A stretch of DNA of 64,000 bases from Cohnella sp. WQ 127256 (GCF_024519285.1 NZ_JAMZCY010000001.1:1776378-1840377); one strand, 5' to 3'. Shown: positions 35,135 through 43,905, counted from the first letter of the stretch. A program made the numbers and translations. The notes: generated by a model not told the origin, from the letters alone.

Positions 35135-36886
35135 TTAATATACTCGGAAACCGATTGGCGTTTTTGGATCTTTGTTTTTCTCGGTAATCAGCTTCAGATA
35201 GTCGTCCAATCCGGCAGCTTTCAGTTGTTTCAACGCGGAATCCAAAATCTTCTTCGCTTCATCTGTACTCTTAGTATAGTAAGAACGGATGAGACTATCG
35301 TTGTAGTTGTCTAGCGCAGCTTTCAGCTCGGTACTTCTATCGAACTCGCCGAGGAATGAAATCGGCGTGTACGTATCCGTAATAACTGCCTCTTTACGTC
35401 TATCATCATAATGCCAGTAGTCAATAGCCAATTGACCTCTTGTCGCATCCGTTTTCAGTTTATCTCCATATTCCATTTCACCGAAATCAGCCATAGAATC
35501 TGTGTCTGTGCCTCCAAGAATATCGCCCCAGCTATTGTTCACGCCTTTAAAACCAAGCTTTTTGGCTTCATTCGGATCGTTCGCTAACAAATCAATTACT
35601 TCTTGTTTAGGAACCGGATTTCCGTCTTGTCCGAGTGTATAGTCACGACCTTCCAATCCGTATTTCCAAAGCATTTTACCTTCTCTACTTGCTAGGTAAT
35701 CAGCAAATTTAACCACATCTTCTGGGTTCTTCGTAGTTGACGGAATAGCCCATGCACTATAACCGGATTTGAAAGAAACCTCCATTTTGTACGGTCCTTT
35801 AATCCCATCCAATGGTCCAAGCGGTAGATAGTGTAGGTCTTGGTTGTAGTCTTGGTAATTGTGTGTGTTTGCAATGATTCCCCAAGTTCCGTTAATCGCA
35901 CCTTCGGATGTACGACTTTCATCCATAGTAAACATTTCAGCTGAAATCAGCTTTTCTTTCAACATTTTTTGGAAAAAACCCACTTTTTTCATTGCATATT
36001 CTGTCTCTGCCTCATGAAGGATTTGTCCGTCATTCGTCATATTGATCCGTTGGTCTTGTTTGCCCCACATCAGGTCAGTAAACAGCATTTCCCAATCCTC
36101 GCGACCGTTAGCTCCCCAATATCCAGGACCGATTGGTACGACATCTTTACCATTGGAGTCTTTAAAGTTACCCGCTTTAATCTTTTGGGCTAATTCATAC
36201 ACTTGTTCGCTCGTTTTAATTGTGCTCGGATCGATTTTCAGAGCTTCTGCAATATCCTTGCGAATGTAAGGTCCACCTACATATTTGTTTGTATCATAAC
36301 CAGCCTGACGGTTAATGTTCATATGAACAAAGTAAGATGAACCATTAAACTCAGGACGGAACATAACGCCATATCTCGTATCGAGCGGTAAAAAGTCCTC
36401 TTGCAAATATTTACTGAAGATTTTCGTATTCTTCAAAAATGGAGTTAGGTCAGTGAACATCCCTTCACGAGCCGCCTTCAGTACGACTGGCATCTCCGGT
36501 CTACCGCTGTTATTGAGGTAAAAAGCAACGAAATCTGGTAAGTCGCCCGCCGCAAGGCCTGCAATCAAGCCGTCTATGGAGTGCTCTGCCTTCATGATCT
36601 CGATTTCGTAATCGATTCCTGTTTGCTCTTTGATTTTCGCTTTGATTTCTGGATTCATATCTTCCGTGTAATCGTCAGTCCCCATGAAGATAAGCCCTTT
36701 AATCTTACGATCGGCAATCCACGTAGCTGGCTTTCCTTCAGGTGCAGGAGAAACCGAAGCCGTACCGCTAGCTGGTGCAGACGCTGACGGACTTGCCTTG
36801 TCGTTCTTGTTACCATTGGAGCAACCTGCGATCAGCATAGCCACCATCAAAGGAATAGCAAAATACTTTGCCCACTTCTTGCTCAT
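35135..36886 (-). CDS. extracellular solute-binding lipoprotein (LplA/YtcQ-like)
   Basis: A 583-aa family 1 extracellular binding protein. The signal peptide ends in the lipobox LIAGC with Cys at residue 22, followed by a Ser/Ala/Pro linker (about 27-50). The mature protein shows the periplasmic-binding fold typical of the long LplA group (500-580 aa), which in Paenibacillus binds large or modified sugars. It sits between two permease genes; the intergenic region before it (36887-36994) holds a 38-bp perfect palindrome and a further GAAATAC/GTATTTC hairpin that may set its mRNA level. Confidence 0.93.
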   Translation of the reverse strand: MSKKWAKYFAIPLMVAMLIAGCSNGNKNDKASPSASAPASGTASVSPAPEGKPATWIADRKIKGLIFMGTDDYTEDMNPEIKAKIKEQTGIDYEIEIMKAEHSIDGLIAGLAAGDLPDFVAFYLNNSGRPEMPVVLKAAREGMFTDLTPFLKNTKIFSKYLQEDFLPLDTRYGVMFRPEFNGSSYFVHMNINRQAGYDTNKYVGGPYIRKDIAEALKIDPSTIKTSEQVYELAQKIKAGNFKDSNGKDVVPIGPGYWGANGREDWEMLFTDLMWGKQDQRINMTNDGQILHEAETEYAMKKVGFFQKMLKEKLISAEMFTMDESRTSEGAINGTWGIIANTHNYQDYNQDLHYLPLGPLDGIKGPYKMEVSFKSGYSAWAIPSTTKNPEDVVKFADYLASREGKMLWKYGLEGRDYTLGQDGNPVPKQEVIDLLANDPNEAKKLGFKGVNNSWGDILGGTDTDSMADFGEMEYGDKLKTDATRGQLAIDYWHYDDRRKEAVITDTYTPISFLGEFDRSTELKAALDNYNDSLIRSYYTKSTDEAKKILDSALKQLKAAGLDDYLKLITEKNKDPKTPIGFRVY

Positions 36887-36967
36887 GCATTTTTCCCCTT
36901 TTCAAAAAAAGTGATTTTTTATGAAATACGCCAGTAGGCGTCTCCCACCGAATGGATGGTATTTCGG

Positions 36968-37005
36968 CTCTATGGTAACGATATCATGATATCGTTACCA
37001 TAGAG
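36968..37005. promoter_or_regulatory. 38-bp perfect palindrome at the permease stop codon
   Basis: Each half reads CTCTATGGTAACGATATCA and is followed at once by its exact complement. It covers the last three codons and TAA of the permease gene and the start of the intergenic region before the binding protein. It has no T tract, so it is not a standard terminator. The TATGG...CCATA ends resemble the operator family of this locus, with a TAACGATA core instead of AATCGATA. It may be a double operator, or an mRNA hairpin protecting either message. Confidence 0.6.
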
Positions 37006-37942
37006 AGGTGTCCGAAACTTTACGGGAAATCTTATTCACTGTAATGACGAGGATTAAACCAATAACACCTTGTAGCATACCAATTGCCGTCGCATATCCA
37101 AACTGACCTTCTCGCAATCCCACTCGAATAACATAAGTATCTAAAATATCGGCGAGATGCATATTTCCTGGTGTTCGAAGTAAGTAAAGTTGATCAAATC
37201 CTGCGGACAATATATTACCCAAGGACAAGATGAACAGGATTACGATAGTGGGAGTTATAGAGGGTAACGTAATGTTCCAAATTTCTCTGAGCTTACTCGC
37301 TCCATCCATTTTGGCTGCCTCGTACATATCCGGATTAACACCTGCTATCGCTGCCATATAAATAATGGAATCCCAACCTATCGATTTCCACACATGGCTT
37401 CCGAACATAATCTGATAGAAGTATTTAGGATCCATCATGAAGAAGGTGCTTCCGTCTCCATTCATGTTCGTAATCACTTGATTCAGCAAGCCCGTATCTG
37501 GAGCTAGAATCCGTTGCATCAAGCCGACAACAACAACCCAGGATATGAAATGCGGTAAGTAAAGGATGCTCTGAGCTACATTCTTAAACCATTTATTGCG
37601 TATTTCATTAAACATCAGCGCCAATATTATTGGAAATGGCAGGTACAGGAACATTTTCATACCGCTAATGATCAGCGTATTTCTAACTAATTCTTTACTT
37701 TGGTACGTATTAAAAAACATTTTGAAATAATCGAAGCCCACCCAAGGACTTCCTAAGATTCCCTTGTTGAACTTGTATTCCTTAAATGCTAACAGCAAAC
37801 CGCCCATTGGAATATAGTTGAAAATGATGAAAAACACGATACACGGCAATAACATAAAGTATAGATACCGATGCTGCAATACTCTTCTCCATAACATACT
37901 TCCCTGTTTTACGGGCTTCATTGGTAAAGTCGTTTGCTGCAT
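36995..37942 (-). CDS. carbohydrate ABC transporter permease (LplB/YteP-like)
   Basis: A 315-aa MalF/LplB-class permease with about six transmembrane helices and the EAA loop YEAAKMDGASKLREIWNITL near residue 205-225. The N-terminal YLYFMLLPCIVFFIIFNYIP and LLAFKEYKFNKGILGSPWVG segments are typical of the LplB group. It is the first gene of the importer operon; two operator palindromes and a cre-like box lie in its 300-bp upstream region. Its last codons fall inside a 38-bp perfect palindrome. Confidence 0.93.
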   Translation of the reverse strand: MQQTTLPMKPVKQGSMLWRRVLQHRYLYFMLLPCIVFFIIFNYIPMGGLLLAFKEYKFNKGILGSPWVGFDYFKMFFNTYQSKELVRNTLIISGMKMFLYLPFPIILALMFNEIRNKWFKNVAQSILYLPHFISWVVVVGLMQRILAPDTGLLNQVITNMNGDGSTFFMMDPKYFYQIMFGSHVWKSIGWDSIIYMAAIAGVNPDMYEAAKMDGASKLREIWNITLPSITPTIVILFILSLGNILSAGFDQLYLLRTPGNMHLADILDTYVIRVGLREGQFGYATAIGMLQGVIGLILVITVNKISRKVSDTSLW

Positions 37943-37972
37943 ATCCTGAATTCACCTTCTTTCTAATTAATC

Positions 37973-37990
37973 TATGGTATCGATTCCATA
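37973..37990. promoter_or_regulatory. LacI-type operator, copy 2
   Basis: TATGGTATCGATTCCATA lies 31 bp upstream of the permease start codon. It is the reverse complement of the copy at 38211, an 18-bp palindrome with central CG. Its position suggests direct blocking of transcription into the importer operon. Confidence 0.75.
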
Positions 37991-38210
37991 GCGAGCTTAC
38001 TGATCGAATAATCTTTATCCATTCACCCTTTAATGGGATTTTAGTTCCTAACTTGATTATATTGGCAATAAATTATCGTTGAAGTCTTTCTTTGTTTGTT
38101 GCATGTCATCTCTTTGTTAAATTTTGGTTTATCAGAATTATCTAGAATGACGACAAAATTCACCTTCTTCCCTGTTATCCAATTGCGATTATAGTCGAAT
38201 CGTGCATTTT

Positions 38211-38228
38211 TATGGAATCGATACCATA
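38211..38228. promoter_or_regulatory. LacI-type operator, copy 3
   Basis: TATGGAATCGATACCATA lies 221 bp further upstream, exactly complementary to the copy at 37973. The centres are 238 bp apart, a distance that would allow DNA looping between the two sites by a tetrameric or paired repressor. Confidence 0.75.
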
Positions 38229-38256
38229 ACCGTGTAAAAAAAGTGCACTTCCAAAA

Positions 38257-38270
38257 AGAAAGCGCTTACT
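38257..38270. promoter_or_regulatory. cre-like box upstream of the importer operon
   Basis: AGAAAGCGCTTACT misses the cre consensus TGWAARCGYTWNCW at one outer base. It lies 29 bp from operator copy 3 and 31 bp from the GDPD stop codon, and suggests CcpA control of the importer operon in addition to the LacI system. The rest of the 359-bp gap (37943-38301) shows only AT-rich sequence apart from these three sites. Confidence 0.5.
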
Positions 38271-38301
38271 GTAGTTTTATTTTACCAAATTATCAGTTAA
38301 A

Positions 38302-39027
38302 TTACCATAGTTTATTTGAATTGTTAATGAGTTCCGTAAGCCAATGCGGCTCACGTGTAGTTATGGCATTTACTTGCATTCTGAGAAACCATTCCATTAC
38401 TTCATAAGAATTTATTGTATATACCCAAACCATCAAACCTGAAGCATGGGCCCTATCCACCACAGGTGGAAGACAAGTGAAGCCATTCATGTTCAGTCCG
38501 ACATATCCACCTTGTATCGCTTCCCTGCAAATGATGTCCGCGAACTCCCCATACCTCTCCATTTGTTCCAATGACAGTTCATCCGGCGTGTTCATCATCA
38601 CTTGAATGTCCGGATACCGCTGTGTAAGGGTATCTGAACATCCTGTTATGAACACCCTCTTCTCTGCTCCGTACTGGCGGATGAGGTTAACTGTGGGATC
38701 AATAGCTGCTGCTGTCTTCAGATCCAAATTCAATTTCATCCCAAGAGAATCCGACTCTCGCAGCACTTGTTCCAATGTGACAATTGCATGATCCTGATAT
38801 ACCGGACCGAGCAGCTGTCGAATGTCGGGCTGATTTAGCTGCTCGTACGTATGTAGATGAAGATAGGGTGAATCGTCGTGCAGCAGTAGGGCTACACCGT
38901 CTTGAGATACACGCACATCGACTTCAAGGATATGTGCTCCGGATTGGATACCTTCCACGAATGAAGCCATCGTATTATCCGGATGAATCCCAAAACCCGT
39001 ATGGGCAGCAACCATCGTGTTATACAT
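38302..39027 (-). CDS. glycerophosphodiester phosphodiesterase-family protein
   Basis: A 241-aa GDPD-fold protein that would hydrolyse a glycerophosphodiester to an alcohol and glycerol phosphate. Seen: AHTGFGIHPDNTMASF (usual form AHRG...PENT.AF), LEVDVRVSQDGVALLLHDD with the metal-binding Glu, Asp and second His, and LNLDLKT in the middle. The Arg of HRG is replaced by Thr and Glu of PENT by Asp, so the active site is slightly unusual. No signal peptide, so cytoplasmic. It precedes the importer operon on the same strand and fits a locus handling glycerophospho-sugars. Confidence 0.8.
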   Translation of the reverse strand: MYNTMVAAHTGFGIHPDNTMASFVEGIQSGAHILEVDVRVSQDGVALLLHDDSPYLHLHTYEQLNQPDIRQLLGPVYQDHAIVTLEQVLRESDSLGMKLNLDLKTAAAIDPTVNLIRQYGAEKRVFITGCSDTLTQRYPDIQVMMNTPDELSLEQMERYGEFADIICREAIQGGYVGLNMNGFTCLPPVVDRAHASGLMVWVYTINSYEVMEWFLRMQVNAITTREPHWLTELINNSNKLW

Positions 39028-39164
39028 GTGGAATCACTCCTTTTGCCTGCTGATAGGGTACATCCATCAGGGCCTCATCAGGAAACACTTTAGATAACGA
39101 GCTTACTAATCTGGTTTCGAAAGTGTTATTCGATGGGGCCGTTGATGACAATGTATTTTCCTTC

Positions 39165-41138
39165 TTAGGACTGGATGACAATCATTTGATGGCATTCCAA
39201 TTGAGGAACCGTATATTCCACTACACCCTCGATTTGTTTGAATTCAAGCTTTGTCAATTGCGGCGCTAGGTACACGTCTTGGACAACACCAGGAATCGTA
39301 ACAGCTACTTTTATGTTTGCTAGGGGCACGATATCCTCGATGACTTCAACTCCGTTGCCTCGTTTGACAGGTGTTGCATATAACAGATGATTAATGTAGC
39401 GGTTTTCTTGCGGCTGATGCTGTAAAGTCACGACTCCTTGCGCAGGCAAATTCGTCTTTAAAGTTTTGCTTGCTGATAGCAGACGGTTGAGTGCATACAG
39501 CACGATTTCTTTAAGAACAAGGCTGCCTTTAGTGGCATAATCCTCGAAAACATTCCATGCGATGTAAATCCCCTGTTCGCTTTCCACCATACCAGGTCCG
39601 CCGTTATTGTGGGAGCTTGGCGTATGCTGGTGTGAACAGAACGTAAACGTATCCCGGTTAAAATAAGGATCCTCTCTACGCGCAAGCTCTGTTCCCCCAT
39701 TAAGCTCTATCCGTTGCCCTTGACCATACATGATGAACGAAGCATTCAGTAAGCTCGTCAAAGTAAAATCTGGCTTAAAGTAATCGGGGCGGAACTTATT
39801 CTCTTCTACCCATGTGACGCCAAGATCTATACCGAAAGCATCACGAGATAGGCGTAGTCCTGATCTTCCAGTAGCAAGTACCTTGCCGCCTCCAGCTAAA
39901 TAACCATTCAGTCTGTTCTCAAGCTCCGGTGTCAATAAAACATCGTCTGGAAGAATCATTACCTTGTAGGCACTGAAGTCGACTTCCAGGTCAATGACAT
40001 CGAACAATAGATTGCCTTCAAGCAGCATTCGAACCGCACCCGATTCGGTCACGCCTGTAAAGTCAGACTGGTCATTCGTCGTATGGGCACCTAGAGCTTC
40101 CAGCGATAATAACGCAATATCTGCTACATTGTTCACAGCTGTACACCACTGTTCCTTGTCGGCGACTTCCTTATAAGCTGCTCCGATTAAAGCATAGGTC
40201 GCTTCATCCATCAACCCACTTGGATGCAATTGATCCCCAATGGAGCATCTCGCACCATTAGCGATGTTCAGCGATACTTCGTAGCGAAGCGCATTGGGAT
40301 GTTTGTACCCTCCGAATTCCCCCCAAGTGGTATGGAATTTACCGGTCATGCCGAGGAAATCCATGCCAAGCGCCTGAGCATACCGAGCCGACAATGGAAA
40401 ATGATCATATCCCCATCCCCCCGTAGGTAGCGACTCCAGCTCAAGGTGGGTATTCATAACTGCCAGATCTCGGCGGCCTCTGCGAATATGGCCGCCATTA
40501 TGGAAAATGCCCATGCCCGGCTTGATCGAATGAATCGTTTCCCGGACTCTGTTCGTATAGTTCGCATACGTTCTTTCCCCTAGCTCGATTATTGCGGCTA
40601 TATCCCTTGGATCCTTATTCTCCTTGCGCAAATCGTTTACGCAATTGTGACAGTAACATTTCCGCACACCCACAATGTCTAAGAAAATGCCGTCAGCATC
40701 ATATCGTGTAACAACTTCCTTGATTTGAGCTAAGAGAACATCAAGGTATGGCGAGTTCATACATAGATCATGATAGCCGGGCTCCATGAAGCTATTGCCC
40801 CATAAGGGTTTACCTTCGAAATTGCGAGTCAGCCATTCAGGGTGTTCACGCGCGGCCTTCTCATCCAGCCCTGCTGAAAGATATACAGGGGTTTTGACTC
40901 CAATCTCATGGGCAGCTTCGATCATGGCGCCAAGTAAATCAAATTCTAGCTCCGGATGCTGCTCATTGGCTTCCGATGGGTGATAAGCCCAGCCGTGATG
41001 ACATTTGGAGAAAATCGTAATGGAGTCTACATGCCCTTTTGTAAGCATCTCCTGAAATTGTTGCTTCGAGAATTGGCTTCCTATGCCTGCAATGGCCTCA
41101 GAAGTATGAAAATCCAAGTGAACTTGTCTGAACCGCAT
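39165..41138 (-). CDS. GHL6-type glycosyl hydrolase with beta-galactosidase trimerisation-like domain
   Basis: About 657 aa, cytoplasmic. The ATG at 41138 has GGGGG 8 nt upstream; an ATG two codons earlier is too close to it. The first 330 residues are a TIM barrel of the hypothetical glycosyl hydrolase 6 type (RQVHLDFHTSEAIAGIG, TIFSKCHHGWAYHPS, DGIFLDIVGVRKCYCHNC with likely catalytic Asp, and the LELESLPTGGWGYDHFP region). Residues about 370-470 resemble the trimerisation domain of GH42 (DLEVDFSAYKVMILPDDVLL). A C-terminal beta domain follows. The substrate is not known. Transcribed divergently from an AraC regulator, which probably controls it. Confidence 0.8.
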   Translation of the reverse strand: MRFRQVHLDFHTSEAIAGIGSQFSKQQFQEMLTKGHVDSITIFSKCHHGWAYHPSEANEQHPELEFDLLGAMIEAAHEIGVKTPVYLSAGLDEKAAREHPEWLTRNFEGKPLWGNSFMEPGYHDLCMNSPYLDVLLAQIKEVVTRYDADGIFLDIVGVRKCYCHNCVNDLRKENKDPRDIAAIIELGERTYANYTNRVRETIHSIKPGMGIFHNGGHIRRGRRDLAVMNTHLELESLPTGGWGYDHFPLSARYAQALGMDFLGMTGKFHTTWGEFGGYKHPNALRYEVSLNIANGARCSIGDQLHPSGLMDEATYALIGAAYKEVADKEQWCTAVNNVADIALLSLEALGAHTTNDQSDFTGVTESGAVRMLLEGNLLFDVIDLEVDFSAYKVMILPDDVLLTPELENRLNGYLAGGGKVLATGRSGLRLSRDAFGIDLGVTWVEENKFRPDYFKPDFTLTSLLNASFIMYGQGQRIELNGGTELARREDPYFNRDTFTFCSHQHTPSSHNNGGPGMVESEQGIYIAWNVFEDYATKGSLVLKEIVLYALNRLLSASKTLKTNLPAQGVVTLQHQPQENRYINHLLYATPVKRGNGVEVIEDIVPLANIKVAVTIPGVVQDVYLAPQLTKLEFKQIEGVVEYTVPQLECHQMIVIQS

Positions 41139-41191
41139 GTTCATATCCCCCTATGCTCGCGTAACTTCTGTCTTCTATTTTCTATCTCTAC

Positions 41192-41272
41192 TGTAACCGC
41201 TTGCGATTCATTGAAATAGAGCTTGAATCGACATTCCATAGGACAAAATCGACTATTATGGTAGATATCGAC
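41192..41272. promoter_or_regulatory. shared control region of the GHL6 gene and AraC gene (cre-like box, ATCGAC repeats)
   Basis: Between the divergent genes are a cre-like TGTAACCGCTTGCG (41192-41205, two mismatches) and three direct copies of ATCGAC at 41227, 41248 and 41267, spaced 21 and 19 bp, about two helical turns. AraC-family activators usually bind such direct repeats, so these are candidate sites for the regulator at 41322. Confidence 0.45.
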
Positions 41273-41321
41273 TGTCAGATTATTTACAATAGAGGAAAGA
41301 GCTTGCAAGGAGGACAACCCC

Positions 41322-42194
41322 TTGGACTGTATTCAGCTGCAAATTCCCCCGCTTCCGCAATTCATTACGATTGGTCATGGGGTATGGAGACCTGGAGATC
41401 AGCATTTCGAACGTAATTTTCAAGTCTATGATGTTTTGTTTGTCATGAGCGGAACATTGTATATGACAGAGAATGATATTCCTTATGCGATCGGGGCCGG
41501 TCATTTCTTGATTTTAGAACCCGGATTAACCCATTTTGGGCATCAGCCTTGCGAAGATGACACAGACATCTATTGGCTTCATTTCATTCATCCAGGTAAG
41601 GCAGAGCGAATATCAGACAAGCATATCCCTTGGTCCACCATCATTGATCAAGGCACGGACAACCATAACTCACCACTAGAGCAATGGATGTATCTTCCCA
41701 AATGGACACCGTTTGATGCTACGCCGCTTATTCCTCTTATGAACGAGATGCTGAATGTCCAAAATAAGCTGTGCCATGGAACTGCGCTTCAATTGCATAG
41801 CCTTCTTGTCCAATTGTTAGCCCATATGCAGCAATGGCTCTTTCAGTCCTCCAAGCCTTCACAGTCACTGCTTCATAGCAAACAAATCGAAAGCTATCTC
41901 ATACATCATCGTAATGCCCCTTTTAAAGCGAAAGAAATGGAACATAAGCTCCATTTCCAGTTCGACTATTTAACTAGATGTTTGAAACGACATACCGGAA
42001 TGACTCCCCTGCAATACGTCAACCACTTAAAAATTGAGGAAGCTAAACGGAGTCTGATCCACACGGACCTGCCGGTACCATTCATAGCCGAAGAAGTCGG
42101 AATTACAGATTACAGCTATTTCATTCGGCTGTTTCGCAAGAAGACGGGCATGACTCCGAGTGCATTCCGTAAGATTAGACAGGGCGTTGTTTGA
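41322..42194 (+). CDS. AraC-family transcriptional regulator with cupin sensor
   Basis: A 290-aa regulator starting at a TTG (41322) preceded by AAGGAGG at a good distance. The N-terminal half is a cupin (VYDVLFVMSGTLYMTEND, GAGHFLILEPGLTHFGHQP) that would bind a sugar. The C-terminal 100 residues are a double helix-turn-helix, KAKEMEHKLHFQFDYLTRCL and VPFIAEEVGITDYSYFIRLF, with RKKTGMTPSAFR as the final family signature. It is divergent from the GHL6 glycosidase and probably activates it. Confidence 0.92.
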   Translation: MDCIQLQIPPLPQFITIGHGVWRPGDQHFERNFQVYDVLFVMSGTLYMTENDIPYAIGAGHFLILEPGLTHFGHQPCEDDTDIYWLHFIHPGKAERISDKHIPWSTIIDQGTDNHNSPLEQWMYLPKWTPFDATPLIPLMNEMLNVQNKLCHGTALQLHSLLVQLLAHMQQWLFQSSKPSQSLLHSKQIESYLIHHRNAPFKAKEMEHKLHFQFDYLTRCLKRHTGMTPLQYVNHLKIEEAKRSLIHTDLPVPFIAEEVGITDYSYFIRLFRKKTGMTPSAFRKIRQGVV

Positions 42195-42222
42195 TTACAC
42201 ATATCTGCTCCGAGATAGACTT

Positions 42223-42473
42223 CTATTCTATATCTAATGAAAGACCAAGACTGACATTTAGCATACGCAAGATCATGAGTAGCGACTCAGATCGCGTGGC
42301 CTCAGCATTTGGTTTGAATGAACCATCCGCTGTACCTTTTACGATACCCATATTGGATAACGTAACGAGCAGTTCGAGAATTTCTGACGTACCCGCAAAA
42401 CGATAATAAAACTTAACCGTGCTATCCCTCGACACCACGACCTTCTCAATAAACCCATACTGTACAACTTCAT
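42223..42473 (-). pseudogene. C-terminal remnant of an SLH-domain protein
   Basis: The minus strand reads YEVVQYGFIEKVVVSRDSTV, a strand-rich part, then LSNMGIVKGTADGSFKPNAE and RSESLLMILRML, which is the end of an S-layer homology domain. Upstream, the sense continues only in another frame (LVPFANEFPRN at about 42480-42520), so a frameshift and loss of the 5' part have inactivated the gene. No start codon or ribosome site is present. Confidence 0.65.
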
Positions 42474-42517
42474 ATTACGCGGAAACTCGTTGGCAAATGG
42501 TACCAGGGACTGGAAAA

Positions 42518-43711
42518 TCAGTTCAAAGACTCTGTCGAAATCGTCTTGCACCCGTTGAATAATGCAAAATTTTGGAAACAATTATCTAAGGCTGTTCGCA
42601 TTTGCTTTGTTGGCTTTATGCCGCACTCGTACCAGATGTTTTTAACAACAAGTGTCCCGGCTTTTCGCTCCGCGATTACCTCAGCTCGTCCAATGAGGCT
42701 TTCTCCGTATAATAGAGGCAGCACATAATAGCCGAACTTCCGTTTGATTGCAGGCGTATAAATCTCCCAAGTGTAATCGAATCCAAACAACTCGTTGATC
42801 AGTTTTCTATCCCATATGAAATTATCTAGCGGGGCAATCAGCTCGCAGCGCAATTTCGGCGCCGGATTTTGCAGGACGACTTCAATAAGCGGCAAATCCT
42901 CCGCGCGGCAGTACAGTGTATCCTTCATTTGTTCCACGGCAACAGCAACAATGCGAGCTTCGTGCAACAGCTGGCGGAAAACCTCGTTGCGCTGCTCCGC
43001 TCTCAATCCCCATATGTTCAGCCAGGCATCGGATGCGCGATTCCATAAAAGGCCAACAGCGCCGATTCGACGCAGTACCCGCCACTTATGATGCTCAAGC
43101 TCGTCCTTCAACGGCTCCGGCGCATTCAGCAGATTTGGCTGTATGTACTTCCCGGCGATATCGTAATATTTACGCGTTCCTTTTTTGTGATGGATAATCA
43201 ACTCGCCTGTCGAGTACATCTGCTCCAGCACCGACCGAGATGAATTGTTTCCGCTGCTCCAGTGGATGACCGATTGCCAATTGAAATTTCCATCCAATTT
43301 TAAATCATTCGAACTTAGCACACCGTGATTTTGGATTTGAGCCAGCACTTGCTCTGCCAACGCTTCCATTTCGGGATAGCGCTTGGCATGTTGTCGGGCA
43401 GCCTGCCTGTATCGCTCAAAGTACGGCCAGTCCTCGACAGGGATAATAGCCAGATTCTTGTCGGGATAATCAACCAGGAATCTATCTTTATACAGCAACT
43501 CGTCGAGCATGTTCTTGGTAAATCCTCTGATTCGAGACTGCAGCACTAGTTCGGCGTTTTTTCCGCAAACATCGATGGGATCATATTGAATACAACCAAC
43601 CTGCCGCACAAAATCCAATACTCCCTGCTTTCCGGTAAATTGATATTTTCCCAACAGCCCGTGCTTCAATAACAGAAACTGCCGTGCCTGGCGGTTCGTC
43701 AATTGGATCAT
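42518..43711 (-). CDS. AlkZ/YcaQ-family winged-helix DNA glycosylase-like protein
   Basis: A 397-aa member of the HTH_42 (formerly DUF1006) family, which includes AlkZ and YcaQ glycosylases that unhook interstrand crosslinks or remove bulky adducts. The N-terminal ARQFLLLKHGL and the catalytic-type motif VGCIQYDPIDV (QxD-like) near residue 36-46 are present. Winged-helix repeats follow, with VLSSNDLKL and LIAPLDNFIWDRKLINELFGFDYTWEIY near residue 300. The start overlaps the stop of the small gene at 43708 by 4 nt. A DNA-repair role fits the SOS operon nearby. Confidence 0.85.
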   Translation of the reverse strand: MIQLTNRQARQFLLLKHGLLGKYQFTGKQGVLDFVRQVGCIQYDPIDVCGKNAELVLQSRIRGFTKNMLDELLYKDRFLVDYPDKNLAIIPVEDWPYFERYRQAARQHAKRYPEMEALAEQVLAQIQNHGVLSSNDLKLDGNFNWQSVIHWSSGNNSSRSVLEQMYSTGELIIHHKKGTRKYYDIAGKYIQPNLLNAPEPLKDELEHHKWRVLRRIGAVGLLWNRASDAWLNIWGLRAEQRNEVFRQLLHEARIVAVAVEQMKDTLYCRAEDLPLIEVVLQNPAPKLRCELIAPLDNFIWDRKLINELFGFDYTWEIYTPAIKRKFGYYVLPLLYGESLIGRAEVIAERKAGTLVVKNIWYECGIKPTKQMRTALDNCFQNFALFNGCKTISTESLN

Positions 43712-43905
43712 GTACGCATCAGCTCCTTAACGAAACAAACGGAAGCCACTTGCACATGATAATGGATGGCGAGGTTGATTATCTCAATAAAGTTACAGTC
43801 AGCTTCTTGCCATAGTGGTCGTATCCCTTGGGGAGCTTCATCAGCGAACCCCTTTCCTAATTTTCCAATAACCGAACTTTGCTCTTTTTCAACAATTTCA
43901 ACCAC
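43708..43905 (-). pseudogene. truncated GyrI-like small-molecule-binding domain
   Basis: From a GTG at 43905 with GGGGGAAGAGG close by, about 65 codons read VEIVEKEQSSVIGKLGKGFA and then IRPLWQEADCNFIEIINLAI, the first third of a GyrI-like/AraC effector-binding domain. The remaining 20 residues are unrelated and end in a TGA overlapping the AlkZ start. A full domain is about 150 aa, so the gene is truncated, probably by a deletion joining it to the AlkZ gene. It may still be translated. Confidence 0.5.
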
